Positions 27,401 to 42,400 of a stretch of 64,000 bases of DNA are shown here, one piece after another. Made by a program: the position numbers and the translations under genes. Location of the stretch: positions 12,025,898-12,089,897 of the forward strand of contig NW_024037076.1 in NCBI RefSeq assembly GCF_015706575.1, read 5' to 3'. The notes under the pieces are model-generated. The model was not told the origin of the DNA. It saw only the letters and a program-made list of their open reading frames with translations, and searched no databases. Positions within the stretch are counted from its first letter, which is position 1; each line of letters begins with the position of its first letter. Source of the DNA: Patiria miniata. Taxonomy: Eukaryota; Echinodermata; Asteroidea; Valvatida; Asterinidae.

Positions 27401-30400
27401 GTATTCGGTGCATGTTTTTGCGGTCGCAAACAAATAGTGGTTCAACTGTTTCTCATAGGTTTTGCATTGTGGCAACTTGGGCATTGCAGTTATTTATCTC
27501 AAATAACTTTACAACCAAGGTCTCCTAGCCATCAACTATTGTCAAACAACTGAACCAGTTTGTTAGTTACTGTTTGCACTGCTGTAAATTTGGTTTCGAA
27601 TCCCACACATTAAACAGGATTTGCTCCTGCTTGGTTTTACACCGAAGTGAACTTCCTTTTCTCAATTGTGTTAAATCAGGCGGAAGTGTTCGCTTCCATG
27701 AATGTATTTTTTTATGACTCATGGTTCTGGAGGATATTATTAAAGGAAGTGAAATCCGAGGAACAATACTGTACCCCCTGACACATACTGTGATCTTGTA
27801 ACGTCAGGGACTTAAATATGTGTAAGAAAGGATTAAATCAAACGAAAGTTAGGTGTAAGTGCTTTCTTCAAAACAAAAACAATCTGCTCCTTCATTATTA
27901 ACATTTCTCAATTAATCAGAAACTGCTCAGTTCCTTTAATTGAGAGCACACAGCCACTATTTAGTCGTACCGATGATTTCGATGGTGAACATGCACATAT
28001 CTGAATTTCCAGCGGAATCAGATACAATGCACGTGACTGTTGTGTTGCCCAAATTGAATGTGCCACCTGAGATCACCGGATTGCTATCACCATCTGTACA
28101 ACTGATGTCACTTGCAGTTAAGGTGTCCACATTATCCGTAGCCGACGGTGGTGGTGACCAAGTAACTGCAGCAGTCGAACCTCCGGCGTCCGTTGACATG
28201 TCCGTGATTGAGGTGGGACATGTGATGTCAGGTTTTATGGTATCTGTAAGGCAGCATAAAGTAAAACACAAGTTCATAATCTGGGTTCCAAAAAAAAAAA
28301 AAAAGCTGCTTCTTACATCAGTAGAAAAAAAACTATTCAGTACGTTTAATGGAAGTTTTTAAAAACAACGGGTAGTCCTGAAATTACTGTATTCGGTGCA
28401 TGTTTTTGCGGTCGCAAACAAATAGTGGTTCAACTGTTTCTCATAGGTTTTGCATTGTGGCAACTTGGGCATTGCAGTTATTTATCTCAAATAACTTTAC
28501 AACCAAGGTCTCCTAGCCATCAACTATTGTCAAACAACTGAACCAGTTTGTTAGTTACTGTTTGCACTGCTGTAAATTTGGTTTCGAATCCCACACATTA
28601 AACAGGATTTGCTCCTGCTTGGTTTTACACCGAAGTGAACTTCCTTTTCTCAATTGTGTTAAATCAGGCGGAAGTGTTCGCTTCCATGAATGTATTTTTT
28701 TATGACTCATGGTTCTGGAGGATATTATTAAAGGAAGTGAAATCCGAGGAACAATTCTGTACCCCCTGACACATACTGTGATCTTGTAACGTCAGGGACT
28801 TAAATATGTGTAAGAAAGGATTAAATCAAACGAAAGTTAGGTGTAAGTGCTTTCTTCAAAACAAAAACAATCTGCTCCTTCATTATTAACATTTCTCAAT
28901 TAATCAGAAACTGCTCAGTTCCTTTAATTGAGAGCACACAGCCACTATTTAGTCGTACCGATGATTTCGATGGTGAACATGCACATATCTGAATTTCCAG
29001 CGGAATCAGATACAATGCACGTGACTGTTGTGTTGCCCAAATTGAATGTGCCACCTGAGATCACCGGATTGCTATCACCATCTGTACAACTGATGTCACT
29101 TGCAGTTAAGGTGTCCACATTATCCGTAGCCGACGGTGGTGGTGACCAAGTAACTGCAGCAGTCGAACCTCCGGCGTCCGTTGACATGTCCGTGATTGAG
29201 GTGGGACATGTGATGTCAGGTTTTATGGTATCTGTAAGGCAGCATAAAGTAAAACACAAGTTCATAATCTGGGTTCCAAAAAAAAAAAAAAAAGCTGCTT
29301 CTTACATCAGTAGAAAAAAAACTATTCAGTACGTTTAATGGAAGTTTTTAAAAACAACGGGTAGTCCTGAAATTACTGTATTCGGTGCATGTTTTTGCGG
29401 TCGCAAACAAATAGTGGTTCAACTGTTTCTCATAGGTTTTGCATTGTGGCAACTTGGGCATTGCAGTTATTTATCTCAAATAACTTTACAACCAAGGTCT
29501 CCTAGCCATCAACTATTGTCAAACAACTGAACCAGTTTGTTAGTTACTGTTTGCACTGCTGTAAATTTGGTTTCGAATCCCACACATTAAACAGGATTTG
29601 CTCCTGCTTGGTTTTACACCGAAGTGAACTTCCTTTTCTCAATTGTGTTAAATCAGGCGGAAGTGTTCGCTTCCATGAATGTATTTTTTTATGACTCATG
29701 GTTCTGGAGGATATTATTAAAGGAAGTGAAATCCGAGGAACAATTCTGTACCCCCTGACACATACTGTGATCTTGTAACGTCAGGGACTTAAATATGTGT
29801 AAGAAAGGATTAAATCAAACGAAAGTTAGGTGTAAGTGCTTTCTTCAAAACAAAAACAATCTGCTCCTTCATTATTAACATTTCTCAATTAATCAGAAAC
29901 TGCTCAGTTCCTTTAATTGAGAGCACACAGCCACTATTTAGTCGTACCGATGATTTCGATGGTGAACATGCACATATCTGAATTTCCAGCGGAATCAGAT
30001 ACAATGCACGTGACTGTTGTGTTGCCCAAATTGAATGTGCCACCTGAGATCACCGGATTGCTATCACCATCTGTACAACTGATGTCACTTGCAGTTAAGG
30101 TGTCCACATTATCCGTAGCCGACGGTGGTGGTGACCAAGTAACTGCAGCAGTCGAACCTCCGGCGTCCGTTGACATGTCCGTGATTGAGGTGGGACATGT
30201 GATGTCAGGTTTTATGGTATCTGTAAGGCAGCATAAAGTAAAACACAAGTTCATAATCTGGGTTCCAAAAAACAAAAAACAAAGCTGCTTCTTACATCAG
30301 TAGAAAAAAAAATATTCAGTACGTTTAATGGAAGTTTTTAAAACAACGGGTAGTCCTGAAATTACTGTATTCGGTGCATGTTTTTGCGGTCGCAAACAAA

Positions 30401-33400
30401 TAGTGGTTCAACTGTTTCTCATAGGTTTTGCATTGTGGCAACTTGGGCATTGCAGTTATTTATCTCAAATAACTTTACAACCAAGGTCTCCTAGCCATCA
30501 ACTATTGTCAAACAACTGAACCAGTTTGTTAGTTACTGGTTGCACTGCTGTAAATTTGGTTTCGAATCCCACACATTAAACAGGATTTGCTCCTGCTTGG
30601 TTTTACACCGAAGTGAACTTCCTTTTCTCAATTGTGTTAAATCAGGCGGAAGTGTTCGCTTCCATGAATGTATTTTTCTATGACTCATGGTTCTGGAGGA
30701 TATTATTAAAGGAAGTGAAATCCGAGGAACCATATGGTACCCCCTGACACATACTGTGATCTTGTAACGTCAGGGACTTAATTATGTGTAAGAAAGGATT
30801 AAATCAAACGAAAGTTAGGTGTAAGTGCTTTCTTCAAAACAAAACAAAATCTGCTCCTTCATTATTAACATTTCTCAATTAATCAGAAACTGCTCAGTTC
30901 CTTTAATTGAGAGCACACAGCCACTATTTAGTCGTACCGATGATTTCGATGGTGAACATGCACATATCTGAATTTCCAGCGGAATCAGATACAATGCACG
31001 TGACTGTTGTGTTGCCCAAATTGAATGTGCCACCTGAGATCACCGGATTGCTATCACCATCTGTACAACTGATGTCACTTGCAGTTAAGGTGTCCACATT
31101 ATCCGTAGCCGACGGTGGTGGTGACCAAGTAACTGCAGCAGTCGAACCTCCGGCGTCCGTTGACATGTCCGTGATTGAGGTGGGACATGTGATGTCAGGT
31201 TTTATGGTATCTGTAAGGCAGCATAAAGTAAAACACAAGTTCATAATCTGGGTTCCAAAAAAAAAAAAAAAGCTGCTTCTTACATCAGTAGAAAAAAAAC
31301 TATTCAGTACGTTTAATGGAAGTTTTTAAAAACAACGGGTAGTCCTGAAATTACTGTATTCGGTGCATGTTTTTGCGGTCGCAAACAAATAGTGGTTCAA
31401 CTGTTTCTCATAGGTTTTGCATTGTGGCAACTTGGGCATTGCAGTTATTTATCTCAAATAACTTTACAACCAAGGTCTCCTAGCCATCAACTATTGTCAA
31501 ACAACTGAACCAGTTTGTTAGTTACTGGTTGCACTGCTGTAAATTTGGTTTCGAATCCCACACATTAAACAGGATTTGCTCCTGCTTGGTTTTACACCGA
31601 AGTGAACTTCCTTTTCTCAATTGTGTTAAATCAGGCGGAAGTGTTCGCTTCCATGAATGTATTTTTTTATGACTCATGGTTCTGGAGGATATTATTAAAG
31701 GAAGTGAAATCCGAGGAACAATTCTGTACCCCCTGACACATACTGTGATCTTGTAACGTCAGGGACTTAAATATGTGTAAGAAAGGATTAAATCAAACGA
31801 AAGTTAGGTGTAAGTGCTTTCTTCAAAACAAAAACAATCTGCTCCTTCATTATTAACATTTCTCAATTAATCAGAAACTGCTCAGTTCCTTTAATTGAGA
31901 GCACACAGCCACTATTTAGTCGTACCGATGATTTCGATGGTGAACATGCACATATCTGAATTTCCAGCGGAATCAGATACAATGCACGTGACTGTTGTGT
32001 TGCCCAAATTGAATGTGCCACCTGAGATCACCGGATTGCTATCACCATCTGTACAACTGATGTCACTTGCAGTTAAGGTGTCCACATTATCCGTAGCCGA
32101 CGGTGGTGGTGACCAAGTAACTGCAGCAGTCGAACCTCCGGCGTCCGTTGACATGTCCGTGATTGAGGTGGGACATGTGATGTCAGGTTTTATGGTATCT
32201 GTAAGGCAGCATAAAGTAAAACACAAGTTCATAATCTGGGTTCCAAAAAAAAAAACAAAGCTGCTTCTTACATCAGTAGAAAAAAAATATTCAGTACGTT
32301 TAATGGAAGTTTTTAAAACAACGGGTAGTCCTGAAATTACTGTATTCGGTGCATGTTTTTGCGGTCGCAAACAAATAGTGGTTCAACTGTTTCTCATAGG
32401 TTTTGCATTGTGGCAACTTGGGCATTGCAGTTATTTATCTCAAATAACTTTACAACCAAGGTCTCCTAGCCATCAACTATTGTCAAACAACTGAACCAGT
32501 TTGTTAGTTACTGTTTGCACTGCTGTAAATTTGGTTTCGAATCCCACACATTAAACAGGATTTGCTCCTGCTTGGTTTTACACCGAAGTGAACTTCCTTT
32601 TCTCAATTGTGTTAAATCAGGCGGAAGTGTTCGCTTCCATGAATGTATTTTTCTATGACTCATGGTTCTGGAGGATATTATTAAAGGAAGTGAAATCCGA
32701 GGAACCATATGGTACCCCCTGACACATACTGTGATCTTGTAACGTCAGGGACTTAAATATGTGTAAGAAAGGATTAAATCAAACGAAAGTTAGGTGTAAG
32801 TGCTTTCTTCAAAACAAAAACAATCTGCTCCTTCATTATTAACATTTCTCAATTAATCAGAAACTGCTCAGTTCCTTTAATTGAGAGCACACAGCCACTA
32901 TTTAGTCGTACCGATGATTTCGATGGTGAACATGCACATATCTGAATTTCCAGCGGAATCAGATACAATGCACGTGACTGTTGTGTTGCCCAAATTGAAT
33001 GTGCCACCTGAGATCACCGGATTGCTATCACCATCTGTACAACTGATGTCACTTGCAGTTAAGGTGTCCACATTATCCGTAGCCGACAGTGGTGGTGACC
33101 AAGTAACTGCAGCAGTCGAACCTCCGGCGTCCGTTGACATGTCCGTGATTGAGGTGGGACATGTGATGTCAGGTTTTATGGTATCTGTAAGGCAGCATAA
33201 AGTAAAACACAAGTTCATAATCTGGGTTCCAAAAAAAAAAAACAAAGCTGCTTCTTACATCAGTAGAAAAAAAATATTCAGTACGTTTAATGGAAGTTTT
33301 TAAAACAACGGGTAGTCCTGAAATTACTGTATTCGGTGCATGTTTTTGCGGTCGCAAACAAATAGTGGTTCAACTGTTTCTCATAGGTTTTGCATTGTGG

Positions 33401-36400
33401 CAACTTGGGCATTGCAGTTATTTATCTCAAATAACTTTACAACCAAGGTCTCCTAGCCATCAACTATTGTCAAACAACTGAACCAGTTTGTTAGTTACTG
33501 TTGGCACTGCTGTAAATTTGGTTTCGAATCCCACACATTAAAACAGGATTTGCTCCTGCTTGGTTTTACACCGAAGTGAACTTCCTTTTCTCAATTGTGT
33601 TAAATCAGGCGGAAGTGTTCGCTTCCATGAATGTATTTTTCTATGACTCATGGTTCTGGAGGATATTATTAAAGGAAGTGAAATCCGAGGAACCATATGG
33701 TACCCCCTGACACATACTGTGATCTTGTAACGTCAGGGACTTAAATATGTGTAAGAAAGGATTAAATCAAACGAAAGTTAGGTGTAAGTGCTTTCTTCAA
33801 AACAAAAACAATCTGCTCCTTCATTATTAACATTTCTCAATTAATCAGAAACTGCTCAGTTCCTTTAATTGAGAGCACACAGCCACTTTTTAGTCGTACC
33901 GATGATTTCGATGGTGAACATGCACATATCTGAATTTCCAGCGGAATCAGATACAATGCACGTGACTGTTGTGTTGCCCAAATTGAATGTGCCACCTGAG
34001 ATCACCGGATTGCTATCACCATCTGTACAACTGATGTCACTTGCAGTTAAGGTGTCCACATTATCCGTAGCCGACGGTGGTGGTGACCAAGTAACTGCAG
34101 CAGTCGAACCTCCGGCGTCCGTTGACATGTCCGTGATTGAGGTGGGACATGTGATGTCAGGTTTTATGGTATCTGTAAGGCAGCATAAAGTAAAACACAA
34201 GTTCATAATCTGGGTTCCAAAAAAAAAAACAAAGCTGCTTCTTACATCAGTAGAAAAAAAACTATTCAGTACGTTTAATGGAAGTTTTTAAAAACAACGG
34301 GTAGTCCTGAAATTACTGTATTCGGTGCATGTTTTTGCGGTCGCAAACAAATAGTGGTTCAACTGTTTCTCATAGGTTTTGCATTGTGGCAACTTGGGCA
34401 TTGCAGTTATTTATCTCAAATAACTTTACAACCAAGGTCTCCTAGCCATCAACTATTGTCAAACAACTGAACCAGTTTGTTAGTTACTGTTTGCACTGCT
34501 GTAAATTTGGTTTCGAATCCCACACATTAAACAGGATTTGCTCCTGCTTGGTTTTACACCGAAGTGAACTTCCTTTTCTCAATTGTGTTAAATCAGGCGG
34601 AAGTGTTCGCTTCCATGAATGTATTTTTTTATGACTCATGGTTCTGGAGGATATTATTAAAGGAAGTGAAATCCGAGGAACAATTCTGTACCCCCTGACA
34701 CATACTGTGATCTTGTAACGTCAGGGACTTAAATATGTGTAAGAAAGGATTAAATCAAACGAAAGTTAGGTGTAAGTGCTTTCTTCAAAACAAAAACAAT
34801 CTGCTCCTTCATTATTAACATTTCTCAATTAATCAGAAACTGCTCAGTTCTTTTAATTGAGAGCACACAGCCACTATTTAGTCGTACCGATGATTTCGAT
34901 GGTGAACATGCACATATCTGAATTTCCAGCGGAATCAGATACAATGCACGTGACTGTTGTGTTGCCCAAATTGAATGTGCCACCGGAGATCACCGGATTG
35001 CTATCACCATCTGTACAACTGATGTCACTTGCAGTTAAGGTGTCCACATTATCCGTAGCCGACGGTGGTGGTGACCAAGTAACTGCAGCAGTCGAACCTC
35101 CGGCGTCCGTTGACATGTCCGTGATTGAGGTGGGACATGTGATGTCAGGTTTTATGGTATCTGTAAGGCAGCATAAAGTAAAACACAAGTTCATAATCTG
35201 GGTTCCAAAAAAAAAAAAAAGCTGCTTCTTACATCAGTAGAAAAAAAACTATTCAGTACGTTTAATGGAAGTTTTTAAAAACAACGGGTAGTCCTGAAAT
35301 TACTGTATTCGGTGCATGTTTTTGCGGTCGCAAACAAATAGTGGTTCAACTGTTTCTCATAGGTTTTGCATTGTGGCAACTTGGGCATTGCAGTTATTTA
35401 TCTCAAATAACTTTACAACCAAGGTCTCCTAGCCATCAACTATTGTCAAACAACTGAACCAGTTTGTTAGTTACTGTTTGCACTGCTGTAAATTTGGTTT
35501 CGAATCCCACACATTAAACAGGATTTGCTCCTGCTTGGTTTTACACCGAAGTGAACTTCCTTTTCTCAATTGTGTTAAATCAGGCGGAAGTGTTCGCTTC
35601 CATGAATGTATTTTTTTATGACTCATGGTTCTGGAGGATATTATTAAAGGAAGTGAAATCCGAGGAACCATATGGTACCCCCTGACACATACTGTGATCT
35701 TGTAACGTCAGGGACTTAATTATGTGTAAGAAAGGATTAAATCAAACGAAAGTTAGGTGTAAGTGCTTTCTTCAAAACAAAACAAAATCTGCTCCTTCAT
35801 TATTAACATTTCTCAATTAATCAGAAACTGCTCAGTTCCTTTAATTGAGAGCACACAGCCACTATTTAGTCGTACCGATGATTTCGATGGTGAACATGCA
35901 CATATCTGAATTCCCAGCGGAATCAGATACAATGCACGTGACTGTTGTGTTGCCCAAATTGAATGTGCCACCGGAGATCACCGGATTGCTATCACCATCT
36001 GTACAACTGATGTCACTTGCAGTTAAGGTGTCCACATTATCCGTAGCCGACGGTGGTGGTGACCAAGTAACTGCAGCAGTCGAACCTCCGGCGTCCGTTG
36101 ACATGTCCGTGATTGAGGTGGGACATGTGATGTCAGGTTTTATGGTATCTGTAAGGCAGCATAAAATACAACACAAGTTCATAAGCTGGGTTCCAAAAAA
36201 TCTAACAAAGCTGCTTCTTACATCAGTAGAAAAAAATTATTCAGTACGTTTAATGGAAGTTTTTAAAAACAACGGGTAGTCCTGAAATTACTGTATTCGG
36301 TGCATGTTTTTGCGGTCGCAAACAAATAGTGGTTCAACTGTTTCTCATAGGTTTTGCATTGTGGCAACTTGGGCATTGCAGTTATTTATCTCAAATAACT

Positions 36401-39400
36401 TTACAACCAAGGTCTCCTAGCCATCAACTATTGTCAAACAACTGAACCAGTTTGTTAGTTACTGTTTCACTGCTGTAAATTTGGTTTCGAATCCCACACA
36501 TTAAACAGGATTTGCTCCTGCTTGGTTTTACACCGAAGTGAACTTCCTTTTCTCAATTGTGTTAAATCAGGCGGAAGTGTTCGCTTCCATGAATGTATTT
36601 TTTTATGACTCATGGTTCTGGAGGATATTATTAAAGGAAGTGAAATCCGAGGAACAATTCTGTACCCCCTGACACATACTGTGATCTTGTAACGTCAGGG
36701 ACTTAAATATGTGTAAGAAAGGATTAAATCAAACGAAAGTTAGGTGTAAGTGCTTTCTTCAAAACAAAAACAATCTGCTCCTTCATTATTAACATTTCTC
36801 AATTAATCAGAAACTGCTCAGTTCCTTTAATTGAGAGCACACAGCCACTATTTAGTCGTACCGATGATTTCGATGGTGAACATGCACATATCTGAATTTC
36901 CAGCGGAATCAGATACAATGCACGTGACTGTTGTGTTGCCCAAATTGAATGTGCCACCGGAGATCACCGGATTGCTATCACCATCTGTACAACTGATGTC
37001 ACTTGCAGTTAAGGTGTCCACATTATCCGTAGCCGACGGTGGTGGTGACCAAGTAACTGCAGCAGTCGAACCTCCGGCGTCCGTTGACATGTCCGTGATT
37101 GAGGTGGGACATGTGATGTCAGGTTTTATGGTATCTGTAAGGCAGCATAAAGTAAAACACAAGTTCATAATCTGGGTTCCAAAAAAAAAAAAAAGCTGCT
37201 TCTTACATCAGTAGAAAAAAAAACTATTCAGTACGTTTAATGGAAGTTTTTAAAAACAACGGGTAGTCCTGAAATTACTGTATTCGGTGCATGTTTTTGC
37301 GGTCGCAAACAAATAGTGGTTCAACTGTTTCTCATAGGTTTTGCATTGTGGCAACTTGGGCATTGCAGTTATTTATCTCAAATAACTTTACAACCAAGGT
37401 CTCCTAGCCATCAACCATTGTCAAAAAACTGAACCAGTTTGTTAGTTACTGTTTGCACTGCTGTAAATTTGGTTTCGAATCCCACACATTAAACAGGATT
37501 TGCTCCTGCTTGGTTTTACACCGAAGTGAACTTCCTTTTCTCAATTGTGTTAAATCAGGCGGAAGTGTTCGCTTCCATGAATGTATTTTTTTATGACTCA
37601 TGGTTCTGGAGGATATTATTAAAGGAAGTGAAATCCGAGGAACAATGCTGTACCCCCTGACACATACTGTGATCTTGTAACGTCAGGGACTTAAATATGT
37701 GTAAGAAAGGATTAAATCAAACGAAAGTTAGGTGTAAGTGCTTTCTTCAAAACAAAAACAATCTGCTCCTTCATTATTAACATTTCTCAATTAATCAGAA
37801 ACTGCTCAGTTCCTTTAATTGAGAGCACACAGCCACTATTTAGTCGTACCGATGATTTCGATGGTGAACATGCACATATCTGAATTTCCAGCGGAATCAG
37901 ATACAATGCACGTGACTGTTGTGTTGCCCAAATTGAATGTGCCACCTGAGATCACCGGATTGCTATCACCATCTGTACAACTGATGTCACTTGCAGTTAA
38001 GGTGTCCACATTATCCGTAGCCGACAGTGGTGGTGACCAAGTAACTGCAGCAGTCGAACCTCCGGCGTCCGTTGACATGTCCGTGATTGAGGTGGGACAT
38101 GTGATGTCAGGTTTTATGGTATCTGTAAGGCAGCATAAAGTAAAACACAAGTTCATAATCTGGGTTCCAAAAAACAAAAAACAAAGCTGCTTCTTACATC
38201 AGTAGAAAAAAAAATATTCAGTACGTTTAATGGAAGTTTTTAAAACAACGGGTAGTCCTGAAATTACTGTATTCGGTGCATGTTTTTGCGGTCGCAAACA
38301 AATAGTGGTTCAACTGTTTCTCATAGGTTTTGCATTGTGGCAACTTGGGCATTGCAGTTATTTATCTCAAATAACTTTACAACCAAGGTCTCCTAGCCAT
38401 CAACTATTGTCAAACAACTGAACCAGTTTGTTAGTTACTGGTTGCACTGCTGTAAATTTGGTTTCGAATCCCACACATTAAAACAGGATTTGCTCCTGCT
38501 TGGTTTTACACCGAAGTGAACTTCCTTTTCTCAATTGTGTTAAATCAGGCGGAAGTGTTCGCTTCCATGAATGTATTTTTCTATGACTCATGGTTCTGGA
38601 GGATATTATTAAAGGAAGTGAAATCCGAGGAACCATATGGTACCCCCTGACACATACTGTGATCTTGTAACGTCAGGGACTTAATTATGTGTAAGAAAGG
38701 ATTAAATCAAACGAAAGTTAGGTGTAAGTGCTTTCTTCAAAACAAAACAAAATCTGCTCCTTCATTATTAACATTTCTCAATTAATCAGAAACTGCTCAG
38801 TTCCTTTAATTGAGAGCACACAGCCACTATTTAGTCGTACCGATGATTTCGATGGTGAACATGCACATATCTGAATTTCCAGCGGAATCAGATACAATGC
38901 ACGTGACTGTTGTGTTGCCCAAATTGAATGTGCCACCGGAGATCACCGGATTGCTATCACCATCTGTACAACTGATGTCACTTGCAGTTAAGGTGTCCAC
39001 ATTATCCGTAGCCGACGGTGGTGGTGACCAAGTAACTGCAGCAGTCGAACCTCCGGCGTCCGTTGACATGTCCGTGATTGAGGTGGGACATGTGATGTCA
39101 GGTTTTATGGTATCTGTAAGGCAGCATAAAGTAAAACACAAGTTCATAATCTGGGTTTCAAAAAACAAAAAACAAAGCTGCTTCTTACATCAGTAGAAAA
39201 AAAAACTATTCAGTACGTTTAATGGAAGTTTTAAAAACAACGGGTAGTCCTGAAATTACTGTATTCGGTGCATGTTTTTGCGGTCGCAAACAAATAGTGG
39301 TTCAACTGTTTCTCATAGGTTTTGCATTGTGGCAACTTGGGCATTGCAGTTATTTATCTCAAATAACTTTACAACCAAGGTCTCCTAGCCATCAACCATT

Positions 39401-42400
39401 GTCAAACAACTGAACCAGTTTGTTAGTTACTGTTTGCACTGCTGTAAATTTGGTTTCGAATCCCACACATTAAACAGGATTTGCTCCTGCTTGGTTTTAC
39501 ACCGAAGTGAACTTCCTTTTCTCAATTGTGTTAAATCAGGCGGAAGTGTTCGCTTCCATGAATGTATTTTTTTATGACTCATGGTTCTGGAGGATATTAT
39601 TAAAGGAAGTGAAATCCGAGGAACAATTCTGTACCCCCTGACACATACTGTGATCTTGTAACGTCAGGGACTTAAATATGTGTAAGAAAGGATTAAATCA
39701 AACGAAAGTTAGGTGTAAGTGCTTTCTTCAAAACAAAAACAATCTGCTCCTTCATTATTAACATTTCTCAATTAATCAGAAACTGCTCAGTTCCTTTAAT
39801 TGAGAGCACACAGCCACTATTTAGTCGTACCGATGATTTCGATGGTGAACATGCACATATCTGAATTTCCAGCGGAATCAGATACAATGCACGTGACTGT
39901 TGTGTTGCCCAAATTGAATGTGCCACCGGAGATCACCGGATTGCTATCACCATCTGTACAACTGATGTCACTTGCAGTTAAGGTGTCCACATTATCCGTA
40001 GCCGACGGTGGTGGTGACCAAGTAACTGCAGCAGTCGAACCTCCGGCGTCCGTTGACATGTCCGTGATTGAGGTGGGACATGTGATGTCAGGTTTTACGG
40101 TATCTGTAAGGCAGCATAAAGTAAAACACAAGTTCATAATCTGGGTTCCAAAAAACAAAAAACAAAGCTGCTTCTTACATCAGTAGAAAAAAAAATATTC
40201 AGTACGTTTAATGGAAGTTTTTAAAACAACGGGTAGTCCTGAAATTACTGTATTCGGTGCATGTTTTTGCGGTCGCAAACAAATAGTGGTTCAACTGTTT
40301 CTCATAGGTTTTGCATTGTGGCAACTTGGGCATTGCAGTTATTTATCTCAAATAACTTTACAACCAAGGTCTCCTAGCCATCAACTATTGTCAAACAACT
40401 GAACCAGTTTGTTAGTTACTGGTTGCACTGCTGTAAATTTGGTTTCGAATCCCACACATTAAAACAGGATTTGCTCCTGCTTGGTTTTACACCGAAGTGA
40501 ACTTCCTTTTCTCAATTGTGTTAAATCAGGCGGAAGTGTTCGCTTCCATGAATGTATTTTTCTATGACTCATGGTTCTGGAGGATATTATTAAAGGAAGT
40601 GAAATCCGAGGAACCATATGGTACCCCCTGACACATACTGTGATCTTGTAACGTCAGGGACTTAATTATGTGTAAGAAAGGATTAAATCAAACGAAAGTT
40701 AGGTGTAAGTGCTTTCTTCAAAACAAAACAAAATCTGCTCCTTCATTATTAACATTTCTCAATTAATCAGAAACTGCTCAGTTCCTTTAATTGAGAGCAC
40801 ACAGCCACTATTTAGTCGTACCGATGATTTCGATGGTGAACATGCACATATCTGAATTTCCAGCGGAATCAGATACAATGCACGTGACTGTTGTGTTGCC
40901 CAAATTGAATGTGCCACCTGAGATCACCGGATTGCTATCACCATCTGTACAACTGATGTCACTTGCAGTTAAGGTGTCCACATTATCCGTAGCCGACGGT
41001 GGTGGTGACCAAGTAACTGCAGCAGTCGAACCTCCGGCGTCCGTTGACATGTCCGTGATTGAGGTGGGACATGTGATGTCAGGTTTTACGGTATCTGTAA
41101 GGCAGCATAAAGTAAAACACAAGTTCATAATCTGGGTTCCAAAAAACAAAAAACAAAGCTGCTTCTTACATCAGTAGAAAAAAAAATATTCAGTACGTTT
41201 AATGGAAGTTTTTAAAACAACGGGTTGTCCTGAAATTACTGTATTCGGTGCATGTTTTTGCGGTCGCAAACAAATAGTGGTTCAACTGTTTCTCATAGGT
41301 TTTGCATTGTGGCAACTTGGGCATTGCAGTTATTTATCTCAAATAACTTTACAACCAAGGTCTCCTAGCCATCAACTATTGTCAAACAACTGAACCAGTT
41401 TGTTAGTTACTGGTTGCACTGCTGTAAATTTGGTTTCGAATCCCACACATTAAAACAGGATTTGCTCCTGCTTGGTTTTACACCGAAGTGAACTTCCTTT
41501 TCTCAATTGTGTTAAATCAGGCGGAAGTGTTCGCTTCCATGAATGTATTTTTCTATGACTCATGGTTCTGGAGGATATTATTAAAGGAAGTGAAATCCGA
41601 GGAACCATATGGTACCCCCTGACACATACTGTGATCTTGTAACGTCAGGGACTTAATTATGTGTAAAAAAGTATTAAATCAAACGAAAGTTAGGTGTAAG
41701 TGCTTTCTTCAAAACAAAACAAAATCTGCTCCTTCATTATTAACATTTCTCAATTAATCAGAAACTGCTCAGTTCCTTTAATTGAGAGCACACAGCCACT
41801 ATTTAGTCGTACCGATGATTTCGATGGTGAACATGCACATATCTGAATTCCCAGCGGAATCAGATACAATGCACGTGACTGTTGTGTTGCCCAAATTGAA
41901 TGTGCCACCGGAGATCACCGGATTGCTATCACCATCTGTACAACTGATGTCACTTGCAGTTAAGGTGTCCACATTATCCGTAGCCGACGGTGGTGGTGAC
42001 CAAGTAACTGCAGCAGTCGATCCTCCGGCGTCCGTTGACATGTCCGTGATTGAGGTGGGACATGTGATGTCAGGTTTTATGGTATCTGTAAGGCAGCATA
42101 AAGTAAAACACAAGTTCATAATCTGGGTTCCAAAAAAAAAGAAAAAAGCTGCTTCTTACATCAGTAGAAAAAAAAACTATTCAGTACGTTTAATGGAAGT
42201 TTTTAAAAACAACGGGTAGTCCTGCAATTACTGTATTCGGTGCATGTTTTCGCGGTCGCAAACAAATAGTGGTTCAACTGTTTCTCATAGGTTTTGCATT
42301 GTGGCAACTTGGGCATTGCAGTTATTTATCTCAAATAACTTTACAACCAAGGTCTCCTAGCCATCAACTATTGTCAAACAACTGAACCAGTTTGTTAGTT

